DNA of 64,000 nt from Pseudomonas alkylphenolica (lineage in GTDB: Bacteria; Pseudomonadota; Gammaproteobacteria; Pseudomonadales; Pseudomonadaceae). The stretch is from positions 310,001 through 374,000 of the forward strand of contig NZ_QJRG01000044.1 of assembly GCF_004025535.1 (NCBI RefSeq). The letters run 5' to 3'. Below, in pieces: positions 61,413 to 64,000 of the stretch; positions within the stretch are counted from its first letter, which is position 1; the number at the start of each line of letters is the position of its first letter. A program made the translations under genes and the position numbers. Under the pieces are notes generated by a model, which did not search any database, had not been told where the DNA came from, and was given only the letters and a program-made list of their open reading frames with translations.

Positions 61413-63032
61413 TTATGCCGCCGCGATAGTGCGTGGTTCGAAGCTCTCAGCCTGGGCCATCTGCCACATCCGTGAGTAGAACTCGCCGCTGATTTCGCCG
61501 CTGAGCAATTCGCCCGGCTTGAGGAACACATGCATCTGCGAGAACAGTTTGATCTCGGTGGCCGAGACACGGCGTACCAGGTGTTTGGCCTCCAACTGTG
61601 ACGGGTGATCCAGGCCGGCGGCGGCGAGCATTTCGGCCAGGGCTTTGAGCGTGCTGTGGTGAAAGTTGAACACTCGCTGGGCTTTGTCCGGCACCACCAG
61701 GGCACGCTGGCGCAAGGCATCCTGGGTAGCGACGCCGGTGGGGCATTTGTTGGTGTGGCAACTTTGCGACTGGATACAGCCAATGGCGAACATGAAGCCA
61801 CGCGCCGAGTTGGCCCAGTCGGCACCGATGGCCAGCACGCTGGCGATGTCGAAGGCACTGACAATCTTGCCGCTGGCGCCGAGTTTGATCTTGTCGCGCA
61901 AATTCAGGCCGACCAGGGTGTTGTGCACGAACAACAGGCCCTCACGCAGGGGTACGCCGATATGGTCGGTGAACTCCACCGGTGCGGCGCCGGTGCCGCC
62001 TTCTTTGCCGTCAACGACGATGAAGTCCGGGAGGATGCCGGTGTGCAACATGGCTTTGGCAATGCCCATGAATTCCCACGGATGGCCCAGGCAGAACTTG
62101 AAGCCGACCGGCTTGCCGCCCGACAGCTCACGCAGCTGGGCAATGAACTGCATCATCTCGATCGGTGTCGAGAAGGCGCTATGGCGCGACGGGGAAATGC
62201 AGTCTTCGCCCATCATCACCCCACGGGTGTCGGCAATTTCCCGGGTGACCTTGTGCTTGGGCAGGATGCCGCCATGGCCGGGCTTGGCGCCTTGGCTCAT
62301 CTTGATTTCGATCATGCGCACTTGCGGGCTGCGCGCTTGCTCGGCAAAGCGCTCGGGATCGAAACGGCCGTCCGAGGTGCGGCAGCCGAAATAGCCGCTG
62401 CCCAGTTCCCAGGTCAGGTCACCGCCGTGTTCGCGGTGATAGGGGCTGATACTGCCTTCGCCGGTGTCATGGGCGAAATTACCCAGCTTGGCACCCTGGT
62501 TGAGCGCCCGGATGGCATTGGCGCTGAGCGAGCCGAAGCTCATGGCCGAGATGTTGAACACCGACGCCGAATAAGGCTGGGTGCACTGCGGCCCGCCGAC
62601 GATCACGCGAAAACTCGACGGATCGCTCAAGGGGGCCGGGCGCATGGAATGGCCGATGAACTCGAACCCGGCCTGATAGACATCGATCAAGGTGCCGAAG
62701 GGTTTGTCGGAGGCTTCGTTTTTCGCCCGCGCATACACCAGTGAGCGTTGCGCTCGGGAGAAGGGCAGGGCATCACTGTCGGCCTCCAGGAGGTATTGGC
62801 GGATTTCCGGGCGAATGCCTTCTACCAGGTAACGGATATTGCCCAGTATCGGGTAGTTGCGCCGCACCGCATGGCGGCTCTGCAGCAGGTCGACGATACC
62901 GATCAGGCTGAGCACTGCGGTGCCCAGGGTGAAGGGCCACAGCCATTCATGGTGCAGAAACGGCAGGCTCGCCAGGGTGAACAGGACACAGGCGGCGAAA
63001 AAGGCGTAGCGGCTGAGAAGTGACAGGCTCAT
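61413..63032 (-). CDS. FMN-binding glutamate synthase family protein
   Basis: 539 residues from ATG 63032 with AAGGA seven bases upstream. Two N-terminal membrane segments (residues 8-50) precede a TIM-barrel domain of glutamate synthase large-subunit type: ISAMSFGSLSANAIRALNQGAKLGNFAHDTGEGSISPYH, IEIKMSQGAKPGHGGILP, VVDGKEGGTGAAPVEF and a CIQSQSCHTNKCPTGVATQ Cys cluster resembling the 3Fe-4S site. It lacks the amidotransferase domain, so it is not a complete glutamate synthase. The role of these stand-alone membrane-anchored members is unknown. Confidence 0.9.
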   Translation of the reverse strand: MSLSLLSRYAFFAACVLFTLASLPFLHHEWLWPFTLGTAVLSLIGIVDLLQSRHAVRRNYPILGNIRYLVEGIRPEIRQYLLEADSDALPFSRAQRSLVYARAKNEASDKPFGTLIDVYQAGFEFIGHSMRPAPLSDPSSFRVIVGGPQCTQPYSASVFNISAMSFGSLSANAIRALNQGAKLGNFAHDTGEGSISPYHREHGGDLTWELGSGYFGCRTSDGRFDPERFAEQARSPQVRMIEIKMSQGAKPGHGGILPKHKVTREIADTRGVMMGEDCISPSRHSAFSTPIEMMQFIAQLRELSGGKPVGFKFCLGHPWEFMGIAKAMLHTGILPDFIVVDGKEGGTGAAPVEFTDHIGVPLREGLLFVHNTLVGLNLRDKIKLGASGKIVSAFDIASVLAIGADWANSARGFMFAIGCIQSQSCHTNKCPTGVATQDALRQRALVVPDKAQRVFNFHHSTLKALAEMLAAAGLDHPSQLEAKHLVRRVSATEIKLFSQMHVFLKPGELLSGEISGEFYSRMWQMAQAESFEPRTIAAA

Positions 63033-63174
63033 ACGGGTTCCTTGCGATGGCACGGTCAGGCTCAGGGCCTGGACAATCCTCGACCATAGCCCGGTTGGGC
63101 GCGATAGCGCCAGCCTGGGTAGATGAAGGTTTGCAGGCGCACCGATTGAGTAAAAATCATTCGCGCACTGCCGG

Positions 63175-64000
63175 TTACGTCGCAAGACTGCCCTCGCGGA
63201 TCAAGCGGTCGCGCAACAGGCCCTGCTGGTTCGGTTCGATTTCAACCAGGTAATGAAGGCTTCCGGCAACCAGGGTGGCGACCGGCAGGCCATCACGGTA
63301 GAGCACGCGGTTGCCGCTCAGCGCAGGCACCTTGTTGCCCGGCAGCAGCGTGCCGAGCAGATTCAATGGGTCGCTGGCACTGATGGCAATCAGGCTGTCG
63401 TCCACGGGACGCCTGCGCACTTCGCGTAGCAGTGCCACGGCTTCGGGCAAGGCGAACTGTTCGCCTGCCAGGCCGCTGATAAAGCGCCCGCCACGAATCT
63501 CGCCACGGGCTTCGAGGCGATGGTAGCAACGCAGCAGTTCGCGCCAGCTGGGTAACCAGTCGGCCTCGCGCTCCAGCAGGCGCCAGCAGATCACGCCGTA
63601 ACGACGCAACAAGGTACGGGCAATGTGTTCCAGGCCAGCTTCGCGATTGTCCGGGGCGGTGGCTTTGCGCAGCAGGGACCAGCGCCCGGCGTCTTCCATA
63701 CCACCGAACAGCGGGCCGCGGCCACGCCGGTGGCTTCGGCCCTGACGCTTGTTGGCGGGGGTAATGAGCGCGCGCAGGCCGGCAAAGCTGTCGGCGCTGA
63801 CCAGGCCGGCGGCGACCAGCTCCTGCAAAACAGTTTCCAGTTCACTGGGTAGCAGGTGCGCGTCATGCACCAGTTCGTCGAAAAACAGCGCACCGTGCTC
63901 GTTCAACACGGTGTGAACCCGCTGTGCACGTGGGCTCAATTGGTTATTGTCTGCGCCGGGGACGAGTGCACGCCAGAGGTTCAGTTGCGGGCGGGGTAAC
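63175..64000 (-). CDS. lhr: Lhr-type DEAD/DEAH helicase, C-terminal part
   Basis: The frame is open to the window edge; 274 C-terminal residues are visible, the start lying beyond 64000. Visible blocks: RPQLNLWRALVPGADNNQ at the edge, ELVHDAHLLPSELETVLQELVAAGLVSADSFAGLRALI (winged helix), a basic linker, GRWSLLRKA, then ARTLLRRYGVICWRLLEREADWLPSWRELLRCYHRLEARGEIRGGRFISGLAGEQFALPEAV and a C-terminal GNRVLYRDGLPVATL. This is the Lhr C-terminal half of the large ATP-dependent helicase of about 1400-1500 residues, which in E. coli also has uracil glycosylase activity in this region. The motor domains are outside the window. Confidence 0.88.
   Translation of the reverse strand, partial: LPRPQLNLWRALVPGADNNQLSPRAQRVHTVLNEHGALFFDELVHDAHLLPSELETVLQELVAAGLVSADSFAGLRALITPANKRQGRSHRRGRGPLFGGMEDAGRWSLLRKATAPDNREAGLEHIARTLLRRYGVICWRLLEREADWLPSWRELLRCYHRLEARGEIRGGRFISGLAGEQFALPEAVALLREVRRRPVDDSLIAISASDPLNLLGTLLPGNKVPALSGNRVLYRDGLPVATLVAGSLHYLVEIEPNQQGLLRDRLIREGSLAT

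Overview
This is a gap-free stretch of a Pseudomonas chromosome, dense in genes, high in G+C and mostly housekeeping. Several gene blocks point to the P. putida group: phaG (medium-chain polyhydroxyalkanoate precursor supply), opdH-tctCBA beside tctDE, the series algU-mucA-mucB-mucD-lepA-lepB-rnc-era-recO-pdxJ without mucC, then czcRS/czcCBA, cmoAB, a second lon, gcd and oprB. The group assignment rests on remembered gene order and protein resemblance, not on a search. I see no CRISPR array, insertion sequence, rRNA or phage.

Layout. 1-7441: the end of a polyamine-type ABC binding protein, tRNA-Gly(CCC), phaG, rsuA, a diguanylate cyclase with a small cysteine-rich partner, a Tyr/Pro-rich lipoprotein, a 3-hydroxyisobutyryl-CoA hydrolase and ung. 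7442-15186: a tricarboxylate uptake island (AbrB-like protein, tctA, tctB, tctC, porin opdH) divergent from its likely two-component regulator tctDE. 15183-19438: HDOD protein, ygfZ, sdhE-ygfX and nadB. 19439-29785: the algU envelope-stress operon, then the lepA-lepB-rnc-era-recO-pdxJ series. 29827-38115: heavy-metal sensing (czcRS) divergent from the CzcCBA efflux pump, ending in a small exported protein. 38218-40401: cmoA/cmoB for wobble uridine modification of tRNA, and an I42-type inhibitor lipoprotein.

40503-43779 is the clear accessory island. It holds three co-directional genes with lower and uneven G+C. They encode an alpha-xenorhabdolysin A subunit, a B subunit, and a second A-like protein from which about 65 residues, including the hydrophobic membrane-binding tip, are missing. 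The first two make a binary alpha-pore-forming toxin. The third looks like a tip-less paralogue and may be a third component, a modulator or a chaperone. This is the most interesting feature of the window.

43850-64000: a second Lon protease, membrane glucose dehydrogenase gcd with sugar porin oprB, a zinc-type TonB receptor (znuD-like) behind a Zur-like box, small conserved genes, a metal-responsive PadR regulator with a siderophore-interacting ferric reductase behind Fur-like and PadR-like sites, an unusually long bifunctional penicillin-binding protein, an amino acid permease, an OpgC-like membrane protein, a glutamate-synthase-family flavoprotein and the C-terminal end of an Lhr-type helicase.

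Common themes are metal homeostasis (czc, znuD, PadR/SIP), envelope stress (algU/muc, PBP) and uptake of organic acids and sugars (tct/opdH, gcd/oprB). Regulatory sites were found by eye and are candidates only. Starts were chosen from Shine-Dalgarno spacing and from remembered family N-termini.
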